In this document: one piece after another, positions 45,601 to 58,044 of the stretch
Layout of the letters: each line of letters begins with the position of its first letter
How positions within the stretch are numbered: position 1 is the first letter of the stretch
Assembly: GCA_029851415.1 (NCBI GenBank)
Contig: CM056742.1
Coordinates: forward strand, 59,360,454-59,424,453
From: Eretmocerus hayati
Taxonomy: Eukaryota > Arthropoda > Insecta > Hymenoptera > Aphelinidae
Direction of reading: 5' to 3'
DNA: 64,000 bases
The notes under the pieces: generated by a model
What the model saw: only the letters and a program-made list of their open reading frames with translations
The model's database searches: none
Told to the model about the DNA's origin: nothing
Made by a program: the position numbers and the translations under genes

Positions 45601-48560
45601 ACGTACTATCTCTGATGCCCACAGAATTTATTACCAGTCAGCACCCTCGGCTATGGGGCCCAAAACAGGGCAAAATCGAGCTTTGGGCAGTTATCCGCGC
45701 AGTTATGACGCCACTGTGGGTTGTAGGATGTTCCAATGGACCCGAAACTCTACAGAACCTCAGACCAAGTGGTTTTGTATCATTTATGATGCCCAGAGAA
45801 TTTATTACTAGTCAGCACCCTCGGCTATGGGGCCAAAAAGAGGGCAAAATCGAGCTTTGGGCAGTTATCTGCCCAGTTATGACGCCACTGTGGGTTGTAG
45901 GATGTTCCAATGGACCCGAAACTCTACAGAACCTCAGATCAAGTAGTTATACACCATCGATGATGCCCAGAGAATTTATTACCAGTCAGCACCCTCGGCT
46001 ATGGGGCCCAAAAGAGGGCAAAATCGAGCTTTGGGCAGTTATCCGCGCAGTTATGACGCCACTGTGGGTTGGAGGATGTTCCAAATGACCCGAAACTCTA
46101 CAGAACCTCAGATCAAGTGGTTATGTACCATTGATGATGCCCAGAGAATTTATTACCATTCAGCACCCTCGGCTATGGGGCCCAAAACGGGGCGAAATCG
46201 AGCTTTGGGCAGTTATCCGCGCAGTTATGACGCCACTGTGGGTTGTAGGATGTTCCAATGGACCCGAAACTCTACAGAACCTTAGATCGAGTGATCATGT
46301 ATCATTGATGATGCCCAGAGTATTTATTACCATTCAGCACCCTCGGCTATGGGGCCCAAAAGAGGGCAAAATCGAGCTTTGGGCAGTTATCCGCGCAGTT
46401 ATGACGCAACTGTGGGTTGTAGGATGTTCCAATGGACCCGAAAATCCAACAAACCCTAGATAAAGTAGTCACGTACTATCTCTGATGCCCACAGAATTTA
46501 TTACCAGTCAGCACCCTCGGCTATGGGGCCCAAAACAGGGAGAAATCGAGCTTTGGGCAGTTATCTGCCCAGTTATGACGCCACTGTGGGTTGTAGGATG
46601 TTCCAATGGACCCGAAACTCCACAAAACCCTAGATCAAGTAGTCACGTACTATCTCTGATGCCCACAGAATTTATTACCAGTCAGCACCTTCGGCTATGG
46701 GGCCCAAAACAGGGCAAAATCGAGCTTTGGGCAGTTATCCGCGCAGTTATGACGCCACTGTGGGTTGTAGGATGTTCCAATGGACCCGAAACTCTACAGA
46801 ACCTCAGACCAAGTGGTTTTGTATCATTTATGATGCCCAGAGAATTTATTACCAGTCAGCACCCTCGGCTATGGGGCCCAAAAGAGGGCAAAATCGAGCT
46901 TTGGGCAGTTATCCGCGCAGTTATGACGCAACTGTGGGTTGTAGGATGTTCCAATGGACCCGAAAATCCAACAAACCCTAGATAAAGTAGTCACGTACTA
47001 TCTCTGATGCCCACAGAATTTATTACCAGTCAGCACCCTCGGCTATGGGGCCCAAAACAGGGAGAAATCGAGCTTTGGGCAGTTATCTGCCCAGTTATGA
47101 CGCCACTGTGGGTTGTAGGATGTTCCAATGGACCCGAAACTCTACAGAACCTCAGATCAAGTGGTTATACACCATTGATGATGCCCAGAGAATTTATTAC
47201 CAGTCAGCACCCTCGGCTATGGGGCCCAAAAGAGGGCAAAATCGAGCTTTGGGCAGTTATCCGCGCAGTTATGACGCAACTGTGGGTTGTAGGATGTTCC
47301 AATGGACCCGAAACTCCACAAAACCCTAGATCAAGTAGTCACGTACTATCTCTGATGCCCACAGAATTTATTACCAGTCAGCACCCTCGGCTATGGGGCC
47401 CAAAACAGGGCAAAATCGAGCTTTGGGCAGTTATCCGCGCAGTTATGACGCCACTGTGGGTTGTAGGATGTTCCAATGGACCCGAAACTCTACAGAACCT
47501 CAGACCACTGGTTTTGTATCATTTATGATGCCCAGAGAATTTATTACCAGTCAGCACCCTCGGCTATGGGGCCCAAAAGAGGGCAAAATCGAGCTTTGGG
47601 CAGTTATCCGCGCAGTTATGACGCAACTGTGGGTTGTAGGATGTTCCAATGGACCCGAAAATCCACAAAACCCTAGATCAAGTAGTCACGTACTATCTCT
47701 GATGCCCACAGAATTTATTACCAGTCAGCACTCTCGGCTATGGGGCCCAAAACAGGGAGAAATCGAGCTTTGGGCAGTTATCTGCCCAGTTATGACGCCA
47801 CTGTGGGTTGTAGGATGTTCCAATGGACCCGAAACTCTACAGAACCTCAGATCAAGTAGTTATACACCATCGATGATGCCCAGAGAATTTATTACCAGTC
47901 AGCACCCTCGGCTATGGGGCCCAAAAGAGGGCAAAATCGAGCTTTGGGCAGTTATCCGCGCAGTTATGACGCCACTGTGGGTTGGAGGATGTTCCAAATG
48001 ACCCGAAACTCTACAGAACCTCAGATCAAGTGGTTATACACCATCGATGATGCCCAGAGAATTTATTACCATTCAGCACCCTCGGCTATGGGGCCCAAAA
48101 CGGGGCGAAATCGAGCTTTGGGCAGTTATCCGCGCAGTTATGACGCCACTGTGGGTTGTAGGATGTTCCAATGGACCCGAAACTCTACAGAACCTTAGAT
48201 CGAGTGATCATGTATCATTGATGATGCCCAGAGTATTTATTACCATTCAGCACCCTCGGCTATGGGGCCCAAAACAGGACGAAATCAAGCTTTGGGCAGT
48301 TATCCGCGCAGTTATGACGCCACTGTGGGTTGTAGGATGTTCCAATGGACCCGAAACTCTACAGAACCTCAGACCAAGTGGTTATGTATCATTGATGATG
48401 CCCAGAGAATTCATTACCATTCAGCACCCTCGGCTATGGGGCCCAAAACAGGACGAAATCAAGCTTTGGGCAGTTATCCGCGCAGTTATGACGCGACTGT
48501 GGGTTGGAGGATGATCCAATGGACCCGAAACTCTACAGAACCTCAGATCAATCAGTCACA
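42601..48560 (+). repeat. 174-bp tandem array, left arm (about 34 monomers)
   Basis: The monomer start CCAATGGACCCGAAACT occurs first at 42601 and last at 48516, 34 periods of 174 bp. Monomers fall into classes (for example CTACAGAACCTCAGATCAAG against CCACAAAACCCTAGATCAAG) and form higher-order blocks: the rare variant AAATCCAACAAACCC recurs at about 45223, 46442 and 46964, spacings of about 7 and 3 monomers. Because 174 is divisible by three, two frames stay open over many monomers, giving apparent proteins up to about 400 residues. I treat these as by-products. Confidence 0.95.
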
Positions 48561-49469
48561 TATCATCTGCATTGCCCAAAGAATCTCTTACCGGTCAGCA
48601 CCCGGGTCCTCAGCCTTGGTTCCGAGTCATCAGTTCGAACCAGCATTTAGTCATGGCTCATAGAGTCTGGAGCACACCTCGGCTGGAGTTGTCTCAGACT
48701 GGCTCACAGCTTCATGGAACCTCACACCAGATATCCGTCAACCGTGAATCATGTTCATCAGATCTATTACTAGTCAGTGCCCACGGTGATGGGGCCCCAC
48801 AATGAGCAAACTCACGCACATGTAGCGAATCACGCAGTTCGAACGACCCCAAGAGCTGTATGCAACTCTCACCGATTCATAACTCTATGAAATCTTAGTT
48901 CGGGTACTGATCCATTATCAGGAATGCCTATATAATTGAACACTGGTGTGCACCTTCGGTCATCGGGCCCGAGAATCAGTGGAATTTTCGAGCGAGTTGT
49001 GAGTCGCGCAGCTCAGACGGGCCACCCGCTTAAATGACGCCGAGAGTTGTAGATGGAAGGAATGGGCTCAAATATCCATGAAACAGTTAAGACATCTGTC
49101 AATCATCTGGGAGGCCCAAGGAATCCATGAACAGTGGACCGCTGGACGATGAAGTTCGAAGATCTTAAAGAATAAACTCCACTCGAGCTTAAATTTACCT
49201 GGCGCGTACCACGGCGTAAAAAAGTAATTTTCTCGTTCATGGTAGCATGGAAATCTGTCCCTGTTGCTATTCGTTCGAAAGTTCCGTTCCTCTACATCAA
49301 ATGCTTTTTATTTTCATTTCTATTATGAAGAATCTGTTGAACAATAAATTGTATTAAGCGTGACTCTATCTGAGGTAATCTATTCCGCAAGCATTCATTA
49401 ACGATACAAATGATATTTCACTCATTCTTCGTTCTCGTGAGTGGGATTCACTCATATAATTACAGCAAT
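48561..49469. other. Centre of the large foldback element
   Basis: The left part (48561-49170) is decayed array-like sequence (CGAACCAGCATTTAGTC, GTCAGTGCCCACGGTGATGG); the rest is AT-rich and anonymous. No transposase motif seen. Confidence 0.6.
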
Positions 49470-52056
49470 GGCGACTTTCAGGCGGATAACTGCCCAAAGC
49501 TTGATTTCGTCCTGTTTTGGGCCCCATAGCCGAGGGTGCTGAATGGTAATAAATACTCTGGGCATAATCAATGATACATAATCACTCGATCTGAGGTTCT
49601 GTAGAGTTTCGGGTCCATTGGAACATCCTACATACCACAGTGACGTCATAACTGCGCGGATAACTGCCCAAAGCTCGATTTCGCCCCGTTTTGGGCCCCA
49701 TAGCCGAGGGTGCTGAATGGTAATAAATTCTCTGGGCATCATCAATGGTACATAACCACTTGATCTGAGGTTCTGTAGAGTTTCGGGTCCATTAGAACAT
49801 CCTACAACCCACAGTGGCGTCATAACTGCGCGGATAACTGCCCAAAGCTCGATTTTGCCCTCTTTTGGGCCCCATAGCCGAAGCGCTGACTGGTAATAAA
49901 TTCTCTGGGCATCATCGATGGTGTATAACCACTTGATCTGAGGTTCTGTAGAGTTTCGGGTCCATTAGAACATCCTACAACCCACAGTGGCGTCATAACT
50001 GCGCGGATAACTGCCCAAAGCTCGATTTTGCCCTCTTTTGGGCCCCATAGCCGAAGGTGCTGACTGGTAATAAATTCTCTGGGCATCATCGATGGTGTAT
50101 AACCACTTGATCTGAGGTTCTGTAGAGTTTCGGGTCCATTGGAACATCCTACAACCCACAGTGGCGTCATAACTGCGCGGATAACTGCCCAAAGCTTGAT
50201 TTCGTCCTGTTTTGGGCCCCATAGCCGAGGGTGCTGACTGGTAATAAATTCTCTGGGCATCATCAATGATACATAACCACTTGGTCTGAGGTTCTGTAGA
50301 GTTTCGGGTCCATTGGAACATCCTACAACCCACAGTGGCGTCATAACTGCGCGGTTAATTGCCCAAAACTTGATTTCGTCCTGTTTTGGGCCCCATAGCC
50401 GAAGGTGCTGAATGGTAATAAATACTCTGGGCATCATCAATGATACATAATCACTCGATCTCAGGTTCTGTAGAGTTTCGGGTCCATTGGAACATCCTAC
50501 AACCCACAGTGACGTCATAACTGCGCGGATAACTGCCCAAAGCTTGATTTCGCCCTGTTCTGGGCCCCATAGCCGAGGGTGCTGACTGGTAATAAATTCT
50601 CTGGGCATCATCAATGGTGTATAGCCACTTGATCTGAGGATCTGTAGAGTTTCGGGTCCATGGGAACATCCTACAACCCACAGTTGCGTCATAACTGCGC
50701 GGATAAGTGCCCAAAGCTCGATTTCTCCCTGTTTTGGGCCCCATACCCGAGGGTGCTGACTGAAAATGAATTCTGTGGGAATCAGAGATAGTACGTGACT
50801 ACTTGATCTAGGGTTTTGTGGAGATTCGGGTCCATTGGAACATCCTACAACCCACAGTTGCGTCATAACTGCGCGGATAACTGCCCAAAGCTCGATTTTG
50901 CCCTCTTTTGGGCCCCATAGCCGAGGGTGCTGACTGGTAATAAATTCTCTGGGCATCAGAGATAGTACGTGACTACTTGATCTGAGGTTCTGTAGAGTTT
51001 CGGGTCCATTGGAACATCCTACAACCCACAGTTGCGTCATAACTGCGCGGATAACTGCCCAAAGCTCGATTTTGCCCTCTTTTGGGCCCCATAGCCGAGG
51101 GTGCTGACTGGTAATAAATTCTCTGGGCATCAGAGATAGTACGTGACTACTTGATCTAGGGTTTTGTGTAGTTTCGGGTCCATTGGAACATCCTACAACC
51201 CACAGTTGCGTCATAACTGCGCGGATAACTGCTCAAAGCTCGATTTCTCCCTGTTTCGGGCCCCATAGCCGAGGGTGCTGACTGGTAGAAAATTCTGTGG
51301 GCATCAGAGATAGTACGTGACTACTTAATCTAGGGTTTTGTGGAGTTTCGGGTCCATTGGAACATCCTACAACCCACAGTTGCGTCATAACTGCGCGGAT
51401 AACTGCTCAAAGCTCGATTTCTCCCTGTTTCGGGCCCCATAGCCGAGGGTGCTGACTGGTAATAAATTCTGTGGGCATCAGAGATAGTACGTGACTACTT
51501 GATCTAGGGTTTTGTGGAGTTTCGGGTCCATTGGAACATCCTACAACCCACAGTTGCGTCATAACTGCGCGGATAACTGCCCAAAGCTCGATTTTGCCCT
51601 CTTTTGGGCCCCATAGCCGAGGGTGCTGACTGGTAATAAATTCTCTGGGCATCATCAATGATCCATAATCACTCGATCTAAGGTTCTGTAGAGTTTCGGG
51701 TCCATTGGAACATCCTACAACCCACAGTGACGTCATAACTGCGCGGATAACTGCCCAAAGCTCGATTTCGCCCCGTCTTGGGCCCCATAGCCGAGGGTGC
51801 TGAATGGTAATAAATTCTCTGGGCATCATCAATGGTACATAACCCCTTGATCTAGGGTTTTGTGGAGTTTCGGGTCCATTGGAACATCCTACAACCCACA
51901 GTGGCGTCATAACTGCGCGGATACCTGCCCAAAGCTCGATTTCACCAAGTTTTGGGCCCCATAGCCGAGGGTGCTGAATGGTCATAAATTCTCTGGGCAT
52001 CATCGATGGTGTATAACCACTTGATCTAAGGTTCTGTAGAGTTTCGGGTCCATTGG
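49470..52056 (-). repeat. 174-bp tandem array, right arm (about 15 monomers)
   Basis: The same monomer as in the left arm in inverse orientation; CCATTGG marks recur from 49621 to 52056, 14 periods. The arm is less than half as long as the left one. The minus strand has an open frame of 464 codons over 49820-51214, again because the period is a multiple of three. Confidence 0.95.
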
Positions 52057-52764
52057 GACTCTCTGGCATCCGCCCGTGACGTCTCGACTGCGACTATAAT
52101 AACGTTAAGCAGGGTCTCCCCTGTTTTGGGCCCTATGATCGCGTTTGCTGATTCGTTATCGATTCTCTATTATCCCTGAAGACTCATGTGTACCCTGCTC
52201 AACGTCAGACAGGTTTCCGTATGCGATGGAATTTTTTCATTCGCACGTTATTGTACAGAGGTAGCTCAGTCTATCATATATTTCTCATCTCGCCCCGCTC
52301 CAGCTCTCGTCCAGCCTCAGGCCCAAATATCGGTTTCCGCTTGGTCTCGGGACTATCTCGAGTATATCTTTCGAGAGTAATAAAAAAGTAATAAAATCCT
52401 ATGTAGTTCTGAGTGTCCCCAAAGCTACGCCTGTATATGGTGTTCGCTAGCGTAAGCTTACGCTAGCGAAAACCATTTTATTTCAGCTGAATCATATCAC
52501 ACGCATATTTTGAGGACGTATTCTGAGAGTAATAAAAAGGTAATAAAAAATGAGCTATTGCACATTCCCGTACGATCTCTCCCCGGCCACGTGTTCGCTA
52601 GCGTAAGCTTCCGCTAGCGAAAACTCTCGTATTTCGGGCCCATGACCGGTAATAAATTTCTTTCTTTGGTAATAAATTAGTAATAAAATAGTAATAAAAA
52701 GTGGAATTGGTTTGGGCCCGATTCGTGAGTTAGTGTTCGCTAGCTTCAGGTACCCAGAATTTAT

Positions 52765-53003
52765 TGACGCCCGGGGGAGAGGCAGAAAACGATGCAGCTC
52801 GGGGGATTCATCGGAATATCAAGTTCGGAGTTGATTCTTGACGATTTTTTTCACATTGATCCATTTTCAACATCTACAACATCATGATCAATCTGGTGAT
52901 TGCCCCATCAGAAAATCCTAGGACCCTCATTATTCATTACCGCCCAGGGAGTGGACAGAAAATGGTGTTACTCGCCGGAATCATCGGAATACCGAGTTCG
53001 GAG
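52765..53003 (+). repeat. 173-bp satellite, right part
   Basis: Completes the unit interrupted at 41902 (GTTCGGAG ends at 52830) and adds one further unit ending at 53003, spacing 173. The array then fades. Confidence 0.9.
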
Positions 53004-54409
53004 TTGAGTCTAAAGGCTGAAGACGAAAATCCACGATGAATTCCGTCGGGGAGGGTCTCAAATTTGTCGGTCGAGAAACGATGCTATAAGTTTATACATC
53101 AACGAAACAAAATAGTATTCCGATAGAGAAATGACCAAGCTCGCGATTATTTGGGCATATCGTGGGTGATGAACGCAAGAATCCATAATAATCTATGATC
53201 GAGGCAGAACGAGAGATTATGAAACTCCAACTTGGTGTATATGAGGCTACGGCAAGGCCAGGGAACGCTGCGAGTTTTTCTTCTATATCGGCAAAGTGCT
53301 ACCGCGCCTTTTGACAGACTTATATGAGCTAATCCACGAAACGAGGTGGTTTGGGGGGGGGGGGACATTTTGAAATTTTTTTTCACCGCACATCTTTCGG
53401 GTTTCACACACTCTCAGTTACCGGTATCTAGAACTCAGATCCACTTGCGTGACCGATTTCGACGAGATGGCGTGGGGCGGGACAAAGATACCCGAAAATG
53501 GCCATTAGAGCAATGCTATTGCCACATACACGGATACACTCTATCATCGCCCAATTGACCGCTGACGAGGATAGAAAGTATAGCACCCATCACCAGAAAA
53601 CTGGAGATTATTGGAGTTATAATATACACGTTATCCAAGAGTTTTCCAGCAATGTTATTCCCAAAAATCCCCTTGAAGAATGGGGAAAGTAGCTCGTACG
53701 ATTGAACAACGATATATTTGACCACGTAATCACTCACCCGGTATCGAATACAATGGGAGCGAGAGATCATAACGAGAACCGGATCGGTTTGACCCGTCTT
53801 GTTCGTGTGCGCCTCAAAAACATGATGTGAAGCGATCACATTTTTTTCTGAAAGCGTGATATGCTTGCCAATCAAACATGATTCGATGCACATGGATCCG
53901 ACCCATCTGAATTTCTCCCTTTTTTTATGAAAAATCGAATGTCATATCCGTATATGTGATACCCCTCCAGCCGCAGAAGCGTCCACTATTAGCTATGGGA
54001 AGTATGAGCTTCAGCGCTTTCGAGCGGCGGAAAGCCGCATGCCACAGGAGGGAGCAGTCGAACGTGTTTAGTGCGGGCTTCGGTCTTCTTATGCATTTAG
54101 CTCAAAAACCATAGCTCAGATGTGGCAACAGTATGCAAGGCGATTGTAGGGCTTTTAAAAGTGAAGACTTTGCGCCCGTGTGAGTCTGAGTCCGAGTAAA
54201 ATTGAGTAAGTTAGAGCGAGTTGGAACTTTTGCCTGATGCTTTTTGCATGGGCGTTGCGGCCACCGCTCTAGCCACCGTTTCTGCCTCGACTCGCTCCGA
54301 TACTTTTCTCGCTTCGCATTCAGAACGTCGGGATTATCATTGGTATATACGTCGAGACGTAAACTATATAATGATCGCATAATAGATATTCTATTGTTTT
54401 GAGCTATGT
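53004..54409. other. Anonymous spacer
   Basis: No gene seen. A G-run at 53352-53364 and a GC-rich patch at 53985-54080 are the only notable compositions. Confidence 0.5.
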
Positions 54410-54417
54410 CGCAGAAC

Positions 54418-56847
54418 CAGGGTTTGACAAGTAACATAACAAAATTGCGTTATCGATTTCGTTATGTTACGTTATCATGACAAAAAACGAAATTAAGAGG
54501 TAATTTCGTTACGTTAGAATAACATAACCAAATACCGTAACGTAATACAATAACGTAACGAAACTCCAATCCTTGGATTTCGTTTTGTTATTAAAAACGT
54601 TATTCTATAATAACGAAACTCGACTCTTACGTGAGTAACGTTATATGTGAATAACGTTATCAATAACGAAACGAAATTCAAGTATTGGAGTTTCGTTACG
54701 GTGTTCGAGTAACGTTATTCAAATTACAATTGATTTCGTTACGTTACTTCCGCGAGTAACGTAACGAAATAGAAATTGTATTTTGTTTCGTTTTTTTTTC
54801 TTTCGACAAGTGATCAGGACGAACTTTTGCCCCACGAGAGCCTTAAATAGAGAAGATCGGATATGACTGATTCCTAATGCGCCAGAGATATACTAGGTTG
54901 GTGGGTACAACCAGTCAACGAAGTATTCGGAGATACTTTTTTCAAAATTCTCCTACGACGCATAGAATCCGAGATACCGTCATTTTCAGAGAGGGTGATA
55001 TTGCATTCACTCACAAGGAGAGTCCAAGGGATTTGGGAGCTGGATCTGGCTGAAACTCTGGGGATCATCTCCTTTTGGGACCAAAAAATGATACCCAAAA
55101 CCGCAGAGTCTAACGCTCAAGCGTTTCCGAGCTACAGGCCCCAACCCATGCATTACAGTATATCTGTCGCAGGCTCTTGGTGAAATCAGCCTTTTCGTGA
55201 AAATCCTAGGGTCTTCATGAAGAGACGGCCGATCGTGTCAGCGCTGATCCCTTTCACTTTGTTACACGATCGGCCTAGCCTTTTCGTGAAAAGGCTGTCT
55301 CGTCCAGCCTTTCCATGAAAAGGCCAAGTCGGGCTAGGCCCTTGGTGTACAGATGGGCAGAGTCATCAGTACCACTGTCGAACAAAGTCAGTATCGCAGT
55401 CAAAGCTGTCGAATTAATTGCACTTCTCACAATCATATTAAATTGAATAATCTTATGAAAATTGATCGATGGAATCGGCTTGCTCAGACAGGACTTCCAA
55501 AGGTTAGCCCATTAAAACTGGAATGAAAATGTATATTGTTGCTCGGTGTGTGTGAAAAAACTGACTCTGATCTCATTTAGTACAAAGCTACATCAATCGA
55601 AGATTACGAAGAGTATCAAATATCTAATAGTTGATCAATTATATCAATTCTTATCAGCACAAAGTAGGCTCGAGTGTAACGCCCAAGTTAGAATTCAATT
55701 TTTTCAAATCACAGAATGATTTTTAGATGACGAAAATTTTCACGTGAATTGATTGACTATTAGATATTTGATAGTCTTGAAATCTTCGATTGCTGTAGCT
55801 TTGTACCAAATGAGATCAGAGTCAGTTTTTTCACACACACCGAGCAACAATATACATTTTCATTCCAGTTTTAATGGGCTAACCTTTGGAAGTCCTATCT
55901 GAGCAAGCCGATTCCATCGATCAATTTTCATAAGATTATTCAATTTAATATGATTGTGAGAAGTGCAATTAATTCGACAGCTTTGACTGCGATACTGACT
56001 TTGTTCGAAATTTAATATGATTGTGAGAAGTGCAATTAATTCGACAGCTTTGACTGCGATACTGACTTTGTTCGACAGCGGTACTGATGACTCTGCCCAT
56101 CTGTACACCAAGGGCCTAGCCCGACTTGGCTTTTTCATGAAAAGGCTGGACAAGTCAGCCTTTTCACGAAAAGGCTAGGCCGATCGTGTAACAAAGTGAA
56201 AGGGATCAGCGCTAACACGATCGGCCGGCTCTTCATGAAGAGCCTAGGATTTTCACGAAAAGGCTGATTTCACCAAGAGCCTGTGACATATCTATATATA
56301 CCAGTTTCCGATATATATAGATATACTGTAATGCATGGGTTGTAGCCTGTAGCTCGGGAACGCTTGAGCGTTAGACTCTGCGGTTTTGTGTATCATTTTT
56401 TGGTGCCAAAAGGAGATGATCCTCAGAGTTTCAGCCAGATTCAGCTACCGAACCCCTTGGACTCCCCTTGTCAGAATTCATTAGCGGCTGTGAATATAAT
56501 GGGAAAAATAACGTAACGAAACTCGGAAAAGAATTTCGTTATGTTAACGTAACGGAAAACCTCAACGAAATGTCTTGGAAATTACGTTACTCAATTTCGT
56601 TATTAGTTTCGTTAGTTTTGAATAACGTTATCCACATGAATTTCGTTATACGTTTCGTTAAAAATACCGAAACTCATAACGAAACGAAATCCAATTCGTT
56701 ATGACTTTGACGTTATTCCAGTAACGTAACGAAAAACATAACGGAATTCTACCCATTATTTAACGAAATAACTAATATCATAACAGATCTCCGAGGGTTT
56801 CGTTCATAACGCACCATAACGAAACTAGCGTTATTTGTCAAACCGTG
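54418..56847. mobile_element. hAT-type foldback element, nearly a complete palindrome
   Basis: Termini CAGGGTTTGACAAGTAAC and CACGGTTTGACAAATAAC (right, reverse complement), with CGCAGAAC at 54410-54417 and 56848-56855, a perfect 8-bp target duplication. The outer 370-400 bp of each arm iterate CGTTA/TAACG modules (for example TAACGTAACG). Inner arms carry GGCCGATCGTGT, AAAAGGCTG and CTTTTCACG blocks, themselves small hairpins. Pairing continues to within about 50 bp of the centre near 55690. The right arm alone has a perfect 67-bp tandem duplication (55944-56010 and 56011-56077). No gene. Confidence 0.92.
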
Positions 56848-56855
56848 CGCAGAAC

Positions 56856-57433
56856 TATAGAAACTTCGGCGATCGACACGGTAATCCCCTCAAGTCCCGA
56901 CGGCAAAGACTGCACACTTCAAAGTTTGGAGGTCTTGAAACCAGCTTGAAGTGTTCCAAGGTACGTTGAAAAATATCCGATTAGATAGTACCTGTGAACA
57001 AGAGCGCGTTGAGGGGGGAGGCGCACGTTGGTTACACTTACCTTATTTCGAAACCAGCTCATAGGCGCCTGTTAGAGCCGTAGCTCAAGAATTTCAAAAT
57101 TCCTAACTTCGATGCATTTTACCCAACTTTGACTCAGATAAAATTTTCTCATAGGAAAATATGTCCTATGTAGCCAAGCATCGGGTGCCATGCTGAAAAA
57201 CTCAACATCCAAAGTGATGTCAAATTCCGGCATACTGTTGCGCGAGTGCAAAGACAATTGGACCATCTGCGTATAATCGGTTAAAACGTCCAGATGTGCA
57301 GAACTACAATCACCACCACCACAAGGGACCAGTACCACCTCTTTAGAAGTAGTAACTGGTCCCACATAACCTTACGGATCGGTCTGTAAGGTTCTTTAGG
57401 GACTTTCTTGTATGATTTCAATACCGTCAAATT
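56856..57433. other. Anonymous spacer
   Basis: No gene or repeat recognised. Confidence 0.5.
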
Positions 57434-57819
57434 GGGTAACTTTGGTACAGTGGGTGCAACTTTGGTACACCCCTGACGAATGACTTTCAAAGCTGCATTC
57501 GGCAAGGTAAATGATCCCATCGCTCTGAAACCTATTCTCCCCTCTTGGCACACGCATAAACAACGTTTTGAGCCACCGTAGATCCCGCGTGAACGATTGT
57601 ACTCGTTTATTGAAGCCTTTCCTAAAAAGGGCGATTTAGCACCGATACTCGAGTGGTCCAGGTTCACGTGGCAAGAAGTGTTCCGGAACGAACTACGGGT
57701 GTATAATGCTACATTTCCATCACATATATCACCATATTGAAGAAACCATTGTTACATTGGAATTTGATTGAATGAAAAACAGGGGAAAGAACCATGAAAA
57801 AATGTACCAAAGTTACCCC
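57434..57819. mobile_element. Small inverted-repeat element (GGGTAACTTTGGTACA termini)
   Basis: GGGTAACTTTGGTACA at 57434 is the exact reverse complement of the end at 57819. A second inner GCAACTTTGGTACACCCC follows on the left only. The 350-bp interior has no gene. Target duplication not resolved. Confidence 0.65.
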
Positions 57820-57993
57820 ACTCTAGGTAAGGAGTATGAGGATAGGCTAACTTCAGAACACCTCCCTATGACAGCTTCTTTTCATCTCATCTTGAGTCGA
57901 GTGGTTTTAAAATGTTTCAAACAGCTTGAAATGAAACTTCTGAATGATTAAAATTAATTTACTCGCACGATGGTGAATAGAATTGAGATAGTC

Positions 57994-58044
57994 TGTAAGT
58001 GTACCAAAGTTGCCCCATCGGGGTCTAACTTTGGTACACTTACA
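57994..58044. repeat. Perfect 18-bp-arm hairpin
   Basis: TGTAAGTGTACCAAAGTT (57994-58011) pairs perfectly with 58027-58044 around a loop with CCCCATCGGGG. It shares ACTTTGGTAC with the element at 57434-57819 and is probably a deleted relative. Confidence 0.8.

Larger units (their letters stand above)
41903..52755. mobile_element. 10.85-kb foldback (FB/Mutator-like) element with satellite-built arms
   Basis: The ends GGGTACCTGAAGCTAGCG and its reverse complement are exact, and the flanks AGAATTTAT at 41894-41902 and 52756-52764 form a perfect 9-bp target duplication. The interrupted satellite unit measures 107 bp on the left and 66 bp on the right, together the 173-bp period, which confirms both borders. 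The terminal repeats outside the arrays are about 690 bp (41903-42600 and 52057-52755). Inside lie tandem arrays of a 174-bp monomer, then a centre of about 1 kb. No transposase is encoded. Drosophila FB elements share the 9-bp duplication and the unequal, tandemly repeated inverted arms; the relation here is by architecture. Confidence 0.93.

Noticed and set aside
42601..52056. CRISPR-like regular repeat array
   Set aside because: The 174-bp units are contiguous tandem monomers without unique spacers, in a eukaryotic foldback element.
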